Origin: an uncultured SAR116 cluster alpha proteobacterium
GTDB taxonomy: Bacteria; Pseudomonadota; Alphaproteobacteria; Puniceispirillales; Marisalimonadaceae
Assembly (NCBI GenBank): GCA_902615325.1
Contig: CACMOJ010000014.1
Coordinates: 1-45,201 of the forward strand
DNA length: 45,201 nucleotides
Direction of reading: 5' to 3'
Positions 26,071 through 35,193 of this stretch are shown here, piece by piece. The notes beneath the pieces are model-generated. The model worked only from the letters and a program-made list of their open reading frames with translations, was not told where the DNA came from and made no database searches. Both the position numbers and the translations under genes were made by a program. How positions within the stretch are numbered: position 1 is the first letter of the stretch; each line of letters starts with the position of its first letter.

Positions 26071-27026
26071 TGTTTAAAGGTATTTTAAAAGAACAAACAA
26101 TACAAGTTGGTATAGGATTTGTTTTCATAGTTGTTTTATTGGGAACATTTATTTTACCAGAATGGATGTCAAATAATTTTATGTATGGTTTGTCTAGAGG
26201 TTTGGCTGTTCTTGGATTAATGATCTTGTGGAGAACAAATTTAGTATCTTTTGGACACGCATTGTATTATGGATTTGGCGCATACGCAGTTGCAATTGCG
26301 CAAAAATATTTAGGAGTAACAGATGTTTTTTTGAGAATTCTAATCGCAATAGCTGCTGCAGGGTTACTAGGATTTGTACTTGGTTTTATTTTAAGAAGAT
26401 ATAGAGAAATATTTTTTGCCATGCTCTCTTTGGCTTTTTCTATGGTTTTATATGGACTTCTTGCTAAGGCAGAATTTTTAGGTTCAACAGATGGAATGTC
26501 GATTTCTCCTTCAACTATGTTTGGGTTCGAACTTGGTAGATTTGGCCTTTTTTACTTTATAGGATTTGTTGTTATATTGTCTTTAATATTTGCACATGCA
26601 TATTTAAGGTCAAGTTTAGGACATTTAACAACCGCTATTATGGATAATGAAATTAGAGTCGAATATCTAGGTTATTCAGTCGAAAAAGCAATTCACATTA
26701 AATATGTTATTTCTGCTTGTTTAGCAGGAGGGGCTGGTGGTCTTATGGCCGCTGCTCTAGGACAAGTTGATCCTGACTCTATGGTTTTATGGAGTGTATC
26801 TGGTGAATTAGTTTTTGTTACAATAATGGCTGGTTTAGGTAATATTCTGGCTCCATTTGTTGGAGCAATATTTTTTGAATTTATTAGGACTTATGCTTAT
26901 GAGTTTGCACCTCAAGCATGGCAAATGATTATTGGAGGAACATTACTAGCAATAATTTTCTTTCTTCCAGGTGGCTTATGGTCTTTATTTCAAAAAATAA
27001 ATCCTTTTAAGAAAGAAAAAAAATAA
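26067..27026 (+). CDS. livM: Liv-type ABC transporter inner-membrane permease LivM
   Basis: A 319-residue permease with about 8-9 helices. GLAVLGLMILWRTNLVSFGHALYYGFGAYAVA near 46-77 and the coupling loop GLGNILAPFVGAIFFEFIRTYA near 256-277 identify LivM. The usual G-Y-x-G-x-x-S-F-G-H motif appears as TNLVSFGH. It overlaps livH by 4 bases and ends 1 base before livG. The Lys-rich cytoplasmic tail is common in the family. Confidence 0.9.
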   Translation: MMFKGILKEQTIQVGIGFVFIVVLLGTFILPEWMSNNFMYGLSRGLAVLGLMILWRTNLVSFGHALYYGFGAYAVAIAQKYLGVTDVFLRILIAIAAAGLLGFVLGFILRRYREIFFAMLSLAFSMVLYGLLAKAEFLGSTDGMSISPSTMFGFELGRFGLFYFIGFVVILSLIFAHAYLRSSLGHLTTAIMDNEIRVEYLGYSVEKAIHIKYVISACLAGGAGGLMAAALGQVDPDSMVLWSVSGELVFVTIMAGLGNILAPFVGAIFFEFIRTYAYEFAPQAWQMIIGGTLLAIIFFLPGGLWSLFQKINPFKKEKK

Positions 27027-27027
27027 A

Positions 27028-27774
27028 ATGGCTACCACAGAGATTTTAAAAACTACAAATCTTCAAAAATCTTTCTCAGGAATAATTGCTGCAGAAGATA
27101 TAAATATATCAGTTAAAGAAGGTGAAATTATTGGTATTATTGGTGCAAATGGTGCAGGCAAGACAGTATTTGTAAACATGATCACAGGATATTTAAAACC
27201 TACAAGTGGTTCAATTGAATTTAATGGTAAAAACATAACCGGAATTAAACCAAGAGAAGCAACACATATTGGTGTATGTAGATCATTTCAAGTTAGTCAA
27301 GTATTTATGTCTATGACTGTTAAGCAAAATTTAATGATTGCCATGTCATTATCAAAAAAAAGTGGCTCAGCGTTACTCGATCCAATAGATGATGATATAT
27401 TATCAAAAGAATGTGACAAAATTTTAAAGCAATACAATATAATTAAGCAAAAAGATTTTGTAGTTAGTACGTTATCTCAGGGAATGAGAAAATTGCTTGA
27501 TATTGCAATGGCAGTTGTTGGAAATCCAAAAATTTTACTTTTAGATGAGCCTACATCCGGTGTGTCGGTTGAAGAAAAATTTGGAATAATGGATATTGTT
27601 ATTTCAGCACTTAAAGAAAGTGGGACAACTGTGCTTTTTGTTGAACATGATATGGAAATTGTTGAACGGTATGTTGACAGAGTTATGGCTTTTTATCAAG
27701 GACAAATCATTTGCGATGCACCTCCAAAACAAGCATTAAAAGATAAAAAAGTCATTCAATATGTTTTAGGTTAA
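27028..27774 (+). CDS. livG: Liv-type ABC transporter ATPase LivG
   Basis: A 248-residue ABC ATPase. Walker A GANGAGKT is at about 38-45, the signature helix reads LSQGMRKLLDIAMA near 149-162 (the second and fourth positions vary from LSGGQ), Walker B is ILLLDEPTSGV near 170-180, and the switch His is in FVEHDM near 208-213. RSFQVSQVFMSMTV is the LivG-type region after the Q-loop. It is 1 base after livM and 14 bases before livF. It powers uptake with LivF. Confidence 0.92.
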   Translation: MATTEILKTTNLQKSFSGIIAAEDINISVKEGEIIGIIGANGAGKTVFVNMITGYLKPTSGSIEFNGKNITGIKPREATHIGVCRSFQVSQVFMSMTVKQNLMIAMSLSKKSGSALLDPIDDDILSKECDKILKQYNIIKQKDFVVSTLSQGMRKLLDIAMAVVGNPKILLLDEPTSGVSVEEKFGIMDIVISALKESGTTVLFVEHDMEIVERYVDRVMAFYQGQIICDAPPKQALKDKKVIQYVLG

Positions 27775-27788
27775 ATTAGGATATTATA

Positions 27789-28433
27789 ATGTTGTCACTA
27801 AATAAAATTAATGTAGATATTGGACCGGTTGGAATTATAAAAAAAGCCTCTCTTAGCCTAAGTCAAGGTGAAATGGTAGGTTTGATTGGACGAAATGGTG
27901 CTGGAAAAACAACCCTTCTTAAAACTATTATGGGTATTCTTAAAACAAAATCTGGAGAGATCGCCTTTGAAAATGAAGATTTAGTTACTCTACCTTCAGA
28001 AAAAAGAGCCCAAATGTTAATAGGTTATATGCCTGAAGATAGAAGATTAATTCCATCCATGTCATCAGAAGAAAATATAATGATACCTGTATGGGCCGTC
28101 GGGTTAGAGGATTGGAAAGAAAGACTTGAATGGATATATAAAATTATTCCAGAAGCTAAAGATCTAAAAGATAGGCCTTCAACAAGTTTATCTGGTGGAC
28201 AGCAAAAATTAATAGCTTTGTCAAGAGCTCTTATGGTAGGTAGGAAACTATTATTATTAGACGAACCCACAGAAGGTATAGCGCCAGCGCTGACAAAAAG
28301 AATTATTGAAATATTAAATAATTTAAAAAAACAAGGTGTTACTACTTTAGTTGCAGAAAGTAACGAAAAACATTACGAAAAAATGTTAGACCGAACTTTC
28401 ATAATTGAACGTGGTGAAATTAAATTAAAGTGA
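27789..28433 (+). CDS. livF: Liv-type ABC transporter ATPase LivF
   Basis: A 214-residue ABC ATPase. Walker A is GRNGAGKTT near 34-42, the signature LSGGQQK near 135-141, and Walker B LLLLDEPTEGI near 156-166. The GYMPEDRRLIPSMSSEENI segment is typical of LivF. It is about 20 residues shorter than most LivF proteins, lacking the last C-terminal helix. The usual switch His in V-E-Q/H is VAESNEKH, i.e. Ser-Asn replaces the conserved polar pair, though this is common in LivF (VEQN). It completes the transporter set. Confidence 0.88.
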   Translation: MLSLNKINVDIGPVGIIKKASLSLSQGEMVGLIGRNGAGKTTLLKTIMGILKTKSGEIAFENEDLVTLPSEKRAQMLIGYMPEDRRLIPSMSSEENIMIPVWAVGLEDWKERLEWIYKIIPEAKDLKDRPSTSLSGGQQKLIALSRALMVGRKLLLLDEPTEGIAPALTKRIIEILNNLKKQGVTTLVAESNEKHYEKMLDRTFIIERGEIKLK

Positions 28434-28451
28434 CCTTAATTCATTATAATT

Positions 28452-29330
28452 ATGAAGCCTAGTGACTTTAAATATTTTAAAGCTAATTCACTTAAACGTG
28501 CACTTGATATTTTAAATTCTGAAGAAAATATTAAAATCATTGCAGGTGGACAGAGTTTAGTTCCTCTTATGAATTTTAGACTTGGTCAGCCTGACATACT
28601 ATTAGATATAAATGATATTAAAGACCTAAATTTTGTAAGTGAAAGTTCATCAAGCCTCGAAATAGGTTCCCTTTTAACTCATACTAATGCTATTAATTCT
28701 AATTTGATAAAATCGTTTTTTCCAATAATTTCATATGCATTGAAATTTGTAGCTCATCAAACGATTAGAAATCAAGGAACAATTGGGGGTAGTATTGTAA
28801 ACGCAGACCCTTCCTCAGAATGGCCCCTGTTAATTTCATTATTAAATGCAAAAATTAATGTGAGGAATAAATTTAAAGAAAGAGAAATTTTGGTAAATGA
28901 TTTTTTTGATAGTCACTTTGTTACAAACATCGAAGATGATGAAATTGTTATTTCAGTTACCTTACCAAAAATAAATAAATATTGTTGGGCATTTGAAGAG
29001 CACAGTTCTCGTAAGGGAGATTTCGCGATAGTAGAAACAGGTATAATTTTAGAATTAGAAGATAATTGCGAAACTATTAAAAATGCTAGAATTGCAATTG
29101 GTGGTGTAGACGAAAAAATAATAAGATTAGAAAAAATTGAAAAAAAATTAACTGGAAAAAATATATATCAAGATCTGTCTATTTACAAAAAATTAGATTT
29201 ATTTGAGGCAATTAACCCAGTTAATGATAATCATGGGTCGGTTGATTATAAAAACTATTTATCTGATTCTCTTTTAAAAAAAGTGTTAAAAAAATGTGTT
29301 AACGCAAGAGTTATTTCAAATGTCAAATGA
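28452..29330 (+). CDS. Molybdenum hydroxylase B, FAD subunit (CoxM-type)
   Basis: A 292-residue flavoprotein subunit. AGGQSLVPLMNFRL near 32-45 is the first FAD loop and GTIGGSIVNADPSSEWP near 112-128 the second; the C-terminal CoxM domain follows. It begins the second hydroxylase set in M-S-(hydrolase)-L order, 18 bases after livF, with no obvious new promoter, so it may share the transporter transcript. Its stop overlaps the next gene's start by 11 bases. Confidence 0.88.
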   Translation: MKPSDFKYFKANSLKRALDILNSEENIKIIAGGQSLVPLMNFRLGQPDILLDINDIKDLNFVSESSSSLEIGSLLTHTNAINSNLIKSFFPIISYALKFVAHQTIRNQGTIGGSIVNADPSSEWPLLISLLNAKINVRNKFKEREILVNDFFDSHFVTNIEDDEIVISVTLPKINKYCWAFEEHSSRKGDFAIVETGIILELEDNCETIKNARIAIGGVDEKIIRLEKIEKKLTGKNIYQDLSIYKKLDLFEAINPVNDNHGSVDYKNYLSDSLLKKVLKKCVNARVISNVK

Positions 29331-29799
29331 AATCCAACTAAAAACTACAGTAAATGGAATTGAATATGATTTGACGGTTCCTGCTAGACTTTTAGCATCA
29401 GATTTTTTGAGGGACAACCTTAATTTAACTGGCACACATGTAGGATGTGAACATGGAATTTGTGGCTCTTGCACAATAAAAATTGATGGTTTAACAGCAA
29501 GATCGTGTCTTAAATTTGCAGTCCAATTAGATGGAAAAAAAGTTGAAACGGTTGAAAGTTTTAAAAAGAAACCTGAAACCAGAAATATTTTAGAAAAATT
29601 CAAAGCTCATCACTCTCTTCAATGTGGGTTTTGCACACCAGGTTTTTTAATGATAATTGATGAACTTCTAAAATCTAAAATTAAATTTTCTGAAAATGAG
29701 ATTAGAGAGGCATTATCAGGAAATTTATGTAGATGTACAGGCTATGAAAATATAATTAAAGCTGCAAATGAAATCTTAGCTCACAAGGAAATTAAATGA
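29320..29799 (+). CDS. Molybdenum hydroxylase B, 2Fe-2S subunit (CoxS-type)
   Basis: A 159-residue subunit with two [2Fe-2S] clusters. CEHGICGSC plus the later Cys in ARSC ligate the N-terminal plant-type cluster; CGFC and CRC ligate the C-terminal one. A GTG codon 24 bases upstream keeps the frame open, but ATG at 29320 has AAGAG about 9 bases upstream and yields the standard length, so it is chosen. It relays electrons from the Mo centre to the FAD subunit. It overlaps the FAD subunit gene by 11 bases and the next gene by 4. Confidence 0.9.
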   Translation: MSNEIQLKTTVNGIEYDLTVPARLLASDFLRDNLNLTGTHVGCEHGICGSCTIKIDGLTARSCLKFAVQLDGKKVETVESFKKKPETRNILEKFKAHHSLQCGFCTPGFLMIIDELLKSKIKFSENEIREALSGNLCRCTGYENIIKAANEILAHKEIK

Positions 29800-30554
29800 A
29801 GCTTTTCTTTTTAAACTCAGGGCAAATTGAAATCAAAAAGAAAATATTTATTCCAGAAATAATAGATGATGAAAAATTCTTATTACCAGTTATATCAACT
29901 CTAATTCAGTACAAAAATTTAAATATACTATTTGACACGGGATGTCACCCATCTGTTGAAACCAACGCAGAAAAACGCTGGGGTGGATTATCAAAAATAA
30001 TGAAACCTAAAGACATGAATGGAATAAATTTAATCTCCGAACTTAATAAAAAAAATATAAAACCAACAGATATTGATATTGTTATTAATTCACACTTACA
30101 TCCTGATCATTGTGGATGTAATGAATTTTTTACAAATGCTGAATTTTATTGTCATAATAATGAGTTTCACGCGGCTAATTCATCTGATGCAAAAAGATTT
30201 GGATATATTAAAAATGAATGGGATTTGCCAATGGGATTAAAAAAAATTTATGAGGAGTTTGATTTTTTTAATAATTCTAAAATTGTAACAATTGATCTTT
30301 TTGGCCACACTCCTGGTTCAATTGGTCTTTTAGTAAATTTAGACAAAAATCAATTTTTAATTGCGTCTGATGCTGTAAGTCTTTTACGTAATTTAGAATT
30401 TGAAGAAGTTCCTAAAAATGCTTGGAATAAAACTGAACTTTTAAAGTCTTATCAAAAAATTAAGAAACTTTCTCAAAAAAAAAATAACATAATTTGTGGA
30501 CATGATTATTTGCAATGGAACCAAAATTTTAAATTAGGAATCGAATATAATTAA
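29796..30554 (+). CDS. Metallo-beta-lactamase-fold hydrolase (lactonase-like)
   Basis: A 252-residue MBL-fold enzyme. HLHPDH at 100-105 (His100, His102, Asp104, His105) is the dinuclear zinc motif; further ligands are the His in FGHTPGS near 169, the Asp in ASDAVSL near 189 and the His in CGHDY near 241. The layout resembles N-acyl-homoserine lactonase-type (AttM/AhlB) proteins, which open lactones. It is wedged between the 2Fe-2S and Mo subunit genes of hydroxylase B with a 4-base overlap upstream and no gap downstream. It may therefore hydrolyse a lactone, thioester or lactam made by that enzyme. Quorum quenching is possible by family but unlikely by context. Confidence 0.8.
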   Translation: MKLFFLNSGQIEIKKKIFIPEIIDDEKFLLPVISTLIQYKNLNILFDTGCHPSVETNAEKRWGGLSKIMKPKDMNGINLISELNKKNIKPTDIDIVINSHLHPDHCGCNEFFTNAEFYCHNNEFHAANSSDAKRFGYIKNEWDLPMGLKKIYEEFDFFNNSKIVTIDLFGHTPGSIGLLVNLDKNQFLIASDAVSLLRNLEFEEVPKNAWNKTELLKSYQKIKKLSQKKNNIICGHDYLQWNQNFKLGIEYN

Positions 30555-32894
30555 ATGAATAAAAGTAAAACAAAATATGTAGGAAAAAATATTCTGAGGT
30601 TTGAAGATGAAAGATTACTAAATGGTAACGGACAATACACAGCAGATATTAATTTTCCAGGAATGTATCATGTCGCTTTTTTAAGGAGTGAGATTTCTCA
30701 TGGTGAAATAATTTCTATAGATTTGGAAGAAGCAAAAAAATTAGAAAATGTTTATGGCATTTTTTTATATGATGATCTCAAACATATTTCTCCAATAATA
30801 TCAAAGTCAAATATGAAAAAATATCTTCCAACAAAACAGCATATTTTATGTAAAAAGAAAATTAGATATCTAGGAGAACCAATTGCAGTAGTTGTAGCAA
30901 AAAATAGATATATAGCAGAGGATGCAATTAGCTTAATCAATATTGAATTAAAAGAATTAGAACCAATTATAGATACAATAAATGCATCTAATGAAACTAA
31001 AAATTTTGTTCACCCTTCTTTAAAAACCAATGTCATCTTAGAAAGAACATTTTCTCAAGGTGATATTAAAGATGTTAATCTTAATGAATTAATAAGTATA
31101 AAAAAGATATTTAAAATGGGTCGAAAGACGCCTCTTGCAATGGAACCAAGATCATATGTTTGTGATATAAACAAAAGAACTAATGAGCTAACTCTATATT
31201 CCTCGACTCAAGTTCCTGGCATTATAAAAGACGCAATATTGACCTATTTAGGAATTAATGGCAATCAAATTACTGTAATAGCTCCAGATGTTGGAGGAGG
31301 TTTTGGGGGTAAAGCTTCTTTATATATGGAAGAATTGATTGTAGTTGCAATTGCTAATAAACTACAAACCCCAGTAAAATGGGTATCTGACAGATATGAG
31401 GACCTTTTAACAACCAGTCAAGGTTTTGAAGAAATAATAGAAGCAGAACTTTTACTAGATGAAAAGGGAAATTTTATAAGCTTAAATTCAAATGTTTATG
31501 GAGATATTGGAGCATATTCAATTTATCCTTGGACAGCTGCTCTGGAACCAATGCAAGTTGCAGGTTTTTTACAAGGTCCATATAAGATTAAAAATTTTTA
31601 TTCAAATGTAAAATGTATTACATCTAACAAGCCACCTACTGGACCATATAGAGGTGTTGGAAGACCTGCAGCAGTATTTGTCATTGAGAGTTTGGTCGAT
31701 ATGGCAGCCAGAAAAATTAACATGAACCCTTCTCAACTAAGACTCAATAATATAATTCGAAAGAACGAGCAACCTTATAAAATTGGCTCTGGTATAGTTT
31801 GGGATAAAGTAGGTTTTGAAGAATGTTTAAAAAAAGCTTTAAGTTTAATAGACTACGATAAAATTAAAACAACAAAAAAATGGGAGGGTGTTGGTATAGC
31901 AACATATGGTGAGCTCACTGGAATAGGTTCCAAAATTTCAGTTGCACCAGGCATGCCTCTTAACACAGGGTCAGAAACTTCGATATTAGAAATAGATTCT
32001 ACAGGAAGTATTTCTGCTACATTTGGTATAGCGTCTCATGGACAAGGTTTAGAAACCACTTTATCTCAAGTGGTTGGAGATCACTTAGGTGTTACACCAA
32101 ATTCAATCAAAATAAAGCAGGGAAATACTTCTCTAATAACACATGGAACTGGAACATATGCTAGTAGAAGTGCTGCATTAGCTGGTGGTGCGGCAATAAA
32201 AGTTTCAAAAAAAGCCAGAAATCATATTCTAAATGTTGCTTCTTTTATTTTAAATGTACCTAAGACTGAAATTGATATAGAGGATAATTTAATTACTCAA
32301 AAAAACTCTAACCAAAAACTAAGTTTTCCAGAATTATCAAGAATTGTATACTCCGACATGCAAACTCTACCTATAAAATTAAGAAAGCCCTTAATTTTTA
32401 TTGAATCTTACGACCCTATTTTTGGAGCTAGTACTACAGCAACTCACATAGCAACTGTAAAAATTAATCCTGAAACTTTTAAAATTAAAATTAAAAATTA
32501 TGTTGTAGCTGAGGATTGTGGAAAAGTAATTAATCCAATGATTGTTGACGGTCAAGTTCAAGGAGGAGTTGCGCAAGGTATTGGGGCTGCTTTGTTTGAA
32601 GAGATGAAGTATAACGAAAATGGTCAGTTGGAAACAGCAACACTAGCTGATTATTTAATACCGAATTCACTTGATGTTCCAGAAATTTCTATTTCACATT
32701 TAGAAAATTTTTTACCAAATAATATAGGAAAATTTAAAGGAATGGGTGAAGGCGGAACAATTGGAGCGACAGGTGCCATTGCCAATGCTGTGAATGATGC
32801 TCTTAAACATCTCAATATTGAAATTACTGAACTTCCAATTACTCCTAACAAATTATATACTTTAATCAAAAACAAGGAAAAAAATGAATTTTGA
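30555..32894 (+). CDS. Molybdenum hydroxylase B, molybdopterin subunit (CoxL-type)
   Basis: A 779-residue large subunit of the xanthine dehydrogenase/CO dehydrogenase family. GGGFGGK near 247-253 and PYRGVGR near 361-367 bind molybdopterin cytosine dinucleotide; the catalytic Glu is in GMGEGG near 730-735. The AYxCSFR loop of form I CO dehydrogenase is absent and the PYRGVGR variant resembles form II proteins, so CO oxidation is unlikely. Substrates in this branch include aromatic heterocycles and aldehydes. It starts immediately after the hydrolase stop and overlaps the SDR start by 11 bases. Confidence 0.88.
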   Translation: MNKSKTKYVGKNILRFEDERLLNGNGQYTADINFPGMYHVAFLRSEISHGEIISIDLEEAKKLENVYGIFLYDDLKHISPIISKSNMKKYLPTKQHILCKKKIRYLGEPIAVVVAKNRYIAEDAISLINIELKELEPIIDTINASNETKNFVHPSLKTNVILERTFSQGDIKDVNLNELISIKKIFKMGRKTPLAMEPRSYVCDINKRTNELTLYSSTQVPGIIKDAILTYLGINGNQITVIAPDVGGGFGGKASLYMEELIVVAIANKLQTPVKWVSDRYEDLLTTSQGFEEIIEAELLLDEKGNFISLNSNVYGDIGAYSIYPWTAALEPMQVAGFLQGPYKIKNFYSNVKCITSNKPPTGPYRGVGRPAAVFVIESLVDMAARKINMNPSQLRLNNIIRKNEQPYKIGSGIVWDKVGFEECLKKALSLIDYDKIKTTKKWEGVGIATYGELTGIGSKISVAPGMPLNTGSETSILEIDSTGSISATFGIASHGQGLETTLSQVVGDHLGVTPNSIKIKQGNTSLITHGTGTYASRSAALAGGAAIKVSKKARNHILNVASFILNVPKTEIDIEDNLITQKNSNQKLSFPELSRIVYSDMQTLPIKLRKPLIFIESYDPIFGASTTATHIATVKINPETFKIKIKNYVVAEDCGKVINPMIVDGQVQGGVAQGIGAALFEEMKYNENGQLETATLADYLIPNSLDVPEISISHLENFLPNNIGKFKGMGEGGTIGATGAIANAVNDALKHLNIEITELPITPNKLYTLIKNKEKNEF

Positions 32895-33639
32895 ATTAGA
32901 AAATAAAGTAGCTTTAGTGACTGGAGGGTCCAAAAATATTGGAAAAGAAATTGCATTAAGCTTAGCTTCAGAAAAAGTAAATATTGCTTTCACTTATAAC
33001 TCGTCAAAAAGCCAAGCTGAAGAAACTTTAAACGAAATTAAAAAATTTGGAGTTCAAACCAGAGCATATAAATTAGATATTTCAAAATTTAATGAAACTC
33101 AAGATGTTTTGCAAAAGATCTACAAAGATTTTGGTAATATTGATATTTTGATCAATAATGCAGGATTCACTAAAATTAAAAAATTTCTAGAAACAAATAT
33201 TGATGACTGGAACAAACAAATAGATATAAGCCTAAAAGGTACTATTTATTGTTGTCATTTAGTTTCAAAAAAAATGATAAATAATCAATATGGTAGAATT
33301 ATAAATATAGTCGGTGACAGCTCAAGAATTGGCGAAGCAAATTTAGCTATAACAGCTGCAGCAAGAGGTGGTACAATTGCATTAGGTAAATCACTTGCAA
33401 AGGAATTTGGAAGATATTCTATTACTGTAAACACCATATCATTAGGACTTGTAAAAACATCTCATACAGATAATGATATTCTAGAAAAAAATATGGATAA
33501 AATACTAAAATCATATCCAATTAAGAGATTAGGAAAAACTTCTGATGTTGCGCCAATGGTAATTTTTTTAAGCTCAAAGCATGCTGAGTGGATTACTGGA
33601 CAAACATTTAGCATCAATGGCGGATATAGTATGATTTAA
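32884..33639 (+). CDS. SDR-family protein lacking the Tyr-Lys catalytic pair
   Basis: A 251-residue SDR-fold protein with a normal cofactor loop (TGGSKNIG at 13-20), the NNAG motif near 91-94 and a C-terminal WITGQTFSINGGYS dimer segment as in FabG-type proteins. The active-site segment has Ser in GDSSRIG near 141-147, but the YxxxK motif reads T157-A-A-A-R161, so both catalytic Tyr and Lys are replaced. The reading frame is intact and the surrounding conserved helix is kept, so this is not simple decay. It may use a different chemistry, be a binding or structural partner, or belong to an unusual subfamily. AAGGA precedes the start, which overlaps hydroxylase B by 11 bases. Confidence 0.8.
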   Translation: MNFELENKVALVTGGSKNIGKEIALSLASEKVNIAFTYNSSKSQAEETLNEIKKFGVQTRAYKLDISKFNETQDVLQKIYKDFGNIDILINNAGFTKIKKFLETNIDDWNKQIDISLKGTIYCCHLVSKKMINNQYGRIINIVGDSSRIGEANLAITAAARGGTIALGKSLAKEFGRYSITVNTISLGLVKTSHTDNDILEKNMDKILKSYPIKRLGKTSDVAPMVIFLSSKHAEWITGQTFSINGGYSMI

Positions 33640-33656
33640 TAATTTGGAATAGCTCA

Positions 33657-35192
33657 ATGATAAAAAAAGACATAATCCAGCCAATTAACGATTTAATTGA
33701 AAAACGGGCAAAAGAATTAAAAAATAAAATTGCATATGCTGATCAAACAGAAAAGATTTCTTATGAAAACCTTAATATTGAAACAAAAAGCTTATCCTTT
33801 TATCTCAATGAAAAAAAACTGAACTATGGTGATGCTGCATCAATAATACTTCCTAATTCAGTGAATTGGATTGTTTCTTGTTTTGCAATTATACGATTAG
33901 GTTGTTTGGTTGTTCCCATAAGCTATGATTCAACAATATCTGAAATAAAATATAAATTGAACGATTCAAACACAAAAATTTTAATCACGACAAATGAAAT
34001 TAAAGATAAAATTAAAAAACAATTAGAGTTAAAAAATGAAATACAATTTATTACTGTTGATGATCAAAAAGCAGATTTAAATTTAACAAAAATAAGAAAG
34101 ATAAATCATCAATCTATTTTATTAAAAGACGATATTAATAAACCCAGTTATATACTCTACACTTCTGGGACAACAGGTCAACCAAAAGGCGTTTTACTTA
34201 CAACCAGGGGGATGCTTTGGGTAATAGCATCATGCTGGATGCCAATAGCTGGTTTAAATGAAAACTCAAAAGTTTTGTCACCTTTACCTCTTTTCCATTC
34301 ATATGCATTAAATTTAAGTGTACTTGGAATACTAGCTGCTGGAGCATCAGAATTTTTGCTACCAAAATTTTCACCTATCGATATTTTTAATAAAACTAAT
34401 AAAGAAGAATTTAATTTTCTACCCGGTGTTCCGACAATGTTTCATTATCTTCTATTGACCGGAAAAAAAGATAACTTAAATTTAAATAATATTAACAAAT
34501 GTGTATCTGCTGGAGCTATTATGCCCGCTAAATTAAATTATGATTTTGAAGAATATTTTAACTTAGAGCTTTTAGATGGCTATGGAATTACAGAAACTTC
34601 AACAATGGTAACGATGAATTGGTCTGGCAAAGAAAGAAACATGGGATCATGTGGTCTGCCTTTACCTGGCATGAGTGTAAGAATTGTTAATGATAATGAC
34701 CTTGATGTAAAGCCTGGTGAAGAGGGTGAATTAATATGTAGAGGTCCCAATGTAATGATTGGATATCATAAAAAGGAAAATGAAACAGATAAAATTTTAA
34801 AAAATGGTTGGTATTATACAGGAGATTTAGCAAAACAAGATTTAAATGGTTTTATTACAATAACTGGGAGACTTAAAGAAATTATTATTAGAGGAGGACA
34901 AAATATTTCCCCGACAGAAGTTGAAGAAGCTATTTTGAAAAACTCAAAAATTTTAGATTGTGCTGTTGTTGGATTAAAACATTCAGAACTTGGTGAAATT
35001 CCAGCTGCTTTTGTTATTTTAAAAGAGGGTGAAATTTTTAATGAAAATGAAATTAAAAATTTTTGTACCAATGAGTTATCAAAATATAAAATTCCTGATA
35101 TTGTAAAAAAAATTGATTTTATCCCAAGAACTGGTTCTGGAAAAACTATGCGATATAAATTAATACAAAATTACGAAGAAAAAAGCATTTAA
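33657..35192 (+). CDS. Acyl-CoA ligase (class I adenylate-forming)
   Basis: A 511-residue AMP-forming ligase. YTSGTTGQPKG (P-loop) is near 165-175, DGYGITETSTM near 300-310, GWYYTGDLA near 382-390, the hinge GRLKEIIIRGGQNISP near 402-417, and GSGKTMRYK near the end contains the catalytic Lys. It activates a carboxylic acid to its CoA ester and sits between the SDR (17 bases upstream) and a 2Fe-2S subunit gene (1 base downstream). An aromatic or medium-chain acid handled by hydroxylase B or C is plausible. Confidence 0.85.
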   Translation: MIKKDIIQPINDLIEKRAKELKNKIAYADQTEKISYENLNIETKSLSFYLNEKKLNYGDAASIILPNSVNWIVSCFAIIRLGCLVVPISYDSTISEIKYKLNDSNTKILITTNEIKDKIKKQLELKNEIQFITVDDQKADLNLTKIRKINHQSILLKDDINKPSYILYTSGTTGQPKGVLLTTRGMLWVIASCWMPIAGLNENSKVLSPLPLFHSYALNLSVLGILAAGASEFLLPKFSPIDIFNKTNKEEFNFLPGVPTMFHYLLLTGKKDNLNLNNINKCVSAGAIMPAKLNYDFEEYFNLELLDGYGITETSTMVTMNWSGKERNMGSCGLPLPGMSVRIVNDNDLDVKPGEEGELICRGPNVMIGYHKKENETDKILKNGWYYTGDLAKQDLNGFITITGRLKEIIIRGGQNISPTEVEEAILKNSKILDCAVVGLKHSELGEIPAAFVILKEGEIFNENEIKNFCTNELSKYKIPDIVKKIDFIPRTGSGKTMRYKLIQNYEEKSI

Positions 35193-35193
35193 A

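Noticed and set aside
30555-32894. CO dehydrogenase (carboxydotrophy)
   Set aside because: CoxL/M/S-like subunits and a CoxG-like domain invite this call, but none of the three large subunits has the AYxCSFR loop and no CoxD/E/F maturation genes are present.
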